Below, in pieces: positions 63,698 through 64,000 of a stretch of 64,000 nucleotides of DNA (position 1 is its first letter; each line of letters starts with the position of its first letter). A program made the position numbers and the translations under genes. Source of the stretch: Acetobacter sp. CAG:977 (GTDB lineage Bacteria > Pseudomonadota > Alphaproteobacteria > CAAGCB01 > CAG-977); NCBI GenBank assembly GCA_000434295.1, contig HF994935.1:114473-178472 (forward strand), given 5' to 3'. The notes beneath the pieces are model-generated. The model saw only the letters and a program-made list of their open reading frames with translations. It was not told where the DNA came from and made no database searches.

Positions 63698-64000
63698 TTA
63701 TTTTTCGCCGAAGGGAGAATAGCTTTTCATATCAACGACGGACTTTGCGTCATCTTTTTTTTCTTCCTTTTTTTCTTCTTTTTTCTCGTCTTTTTTATCT
63801 TCCGTTTTTTTATCCTCGCCTTCCGCTACGGGTTCTGCGGCCGGTGTTGCCGCGGGCGTTGCAACGGGTTCGTCGGGAGCCGTCGTAATATCTTTTTTGT
63901 CACGTGTGGCAGGAGATTCCATCTGGAGAGACGTTCTTCCGTCCACGGTTGACAGCTTCATGGTGGATTTGCCCTGATAATCGATATAGGACAAAACGGC
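63698..64000 (-). CDS. Unrecognised protein, C-terminal part (cut by window edge)
   Basis: The frame is open to the last base of the window, so the start is outside; a TTG at 63994 is not a convincing start. The visible 100 residues begin with a beta-like stretch (YIDYQGKSTMKLSTVDGR), then an Ala/Pro segment and a Lys/Glu/Asp run (about 20 residues mostly EK and DK), ending in YSPFGEK. No family is recognised. It is followed by a terminator. Confidence 0.6.
   Translation of the reverse strand, partial: AVLSYIDYQGKSTMKLSTVDGRTSLQMESPATRDKKDITTAPDEPVATPAATPAAEPVAEGEDKKTEDKKDEKKEEKKEEKKDDAKSVVDMKSYSPFGEK

Noticed and set aside
1..64000. CRISPR array, prophage or complete insertion sequence
   Set aside because: No spaced direct repeats, phage structural genes, integrase or transposase were seen.

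Overview
The window reads as chromosomal DNA of an alphaproteobacterium of moderate GC. The evidence is the gene content and order: ruvCAB-ybgC-tolQRAB-pal-cpoB-tilS-ftsH-folP-glmM, the order zapA / 6S RNA / 5-formyl-THF cyclo-ligase, MlaD next to a DUF2155 protein, and YqeY-dnaG-rpoD. Some genes point to a low-oxygen, probably host-associated life: a GGGtGRT protein paired with a NifU-like scaffold, a possible Fe-S flavoprotein, and the end of an N-type (alternate) F-ATPase operon. I cannot name the species.

Layout. 1-3.3 kb: last genes of an N-ATPase operon (c subunit end, b, alpha, gamma). 3.4-4.9 kb: two lipoprotein genes. 4.9-6.3 kb: a 330-base structured non-coding stretch, then an AT-rich GT8 glycosyltransferase that looks acquired. 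6.3-8.8 kb: the GGGtGRT/NifU-like pair facing a flavoprotein. 8.9-10.6 kb: EttA. 10.7-15 kb: an operon of three paralogous leucine-rich-repeat genes and a META lipoprotein, joined by ATGA overlaps; facing it is an unrecognised 491-residue protein with a possible Cys/His hydrolase domain. 16.7-25 kb: HIU hydrolase-like protein, tRNA(CAT), rpoD, dnaG, yqeY, greA, two MlaD-like genes and a DUF2155 gene. 25-34.8 kb: PPC-like protein, membrane nucleotide cyclase, L31, a MotA/MotB-like envelope operon with an inositol monophosphatase, then the divergent EF-P / EpmA pair and a ThiE-like gene. 34.9-38.4 kb: coiled-coil protein, ZapA, 6S RNA, 5-FCL, YmdB-type phosphoesterase, YebC. 38.4-53.2 kb: Holliday junction resolution, Tol-Pal, TilS, FtsH, folate, cell wall and serine synthesis, mostly one forward gene train. 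53.2-57.9 kb: a 1,553-residue protein with two HExxH metallopeptidase-like units and a third without the motif. 57.9-64 kb: HAD phosphatase and glycerate kinase, an outer-membrane-like protein, a RIO/Kdo-type kinase, a LysR regulator, a cyclophilin-like exported protein, tRNA-Pro, a DUF192 lipoprotein and a gene cut by the window edge.

How parts fit together. RuvA, RuvB and RuvC form one repair machine. Tol-Pal with CpoB couples outer membrane constriction to division, and ZapA supports the Z ring. EpmA modifies the EF-P encoded beside it. TilS could modify the CAT-anticodon tRNA seen at 17.2 kb if that tRNA is Ile2. The best candidates for undescribed biology are the LRR operon with its divergent partner, the duplicated metallopeptidase gene whose repeats share an exactly identical 137-bp block, the GGGtGRT/NifU-like pair, and the competing RNA structures upstream of the GT8 gene. 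All calls come from reading the sequence; no database search was possible.
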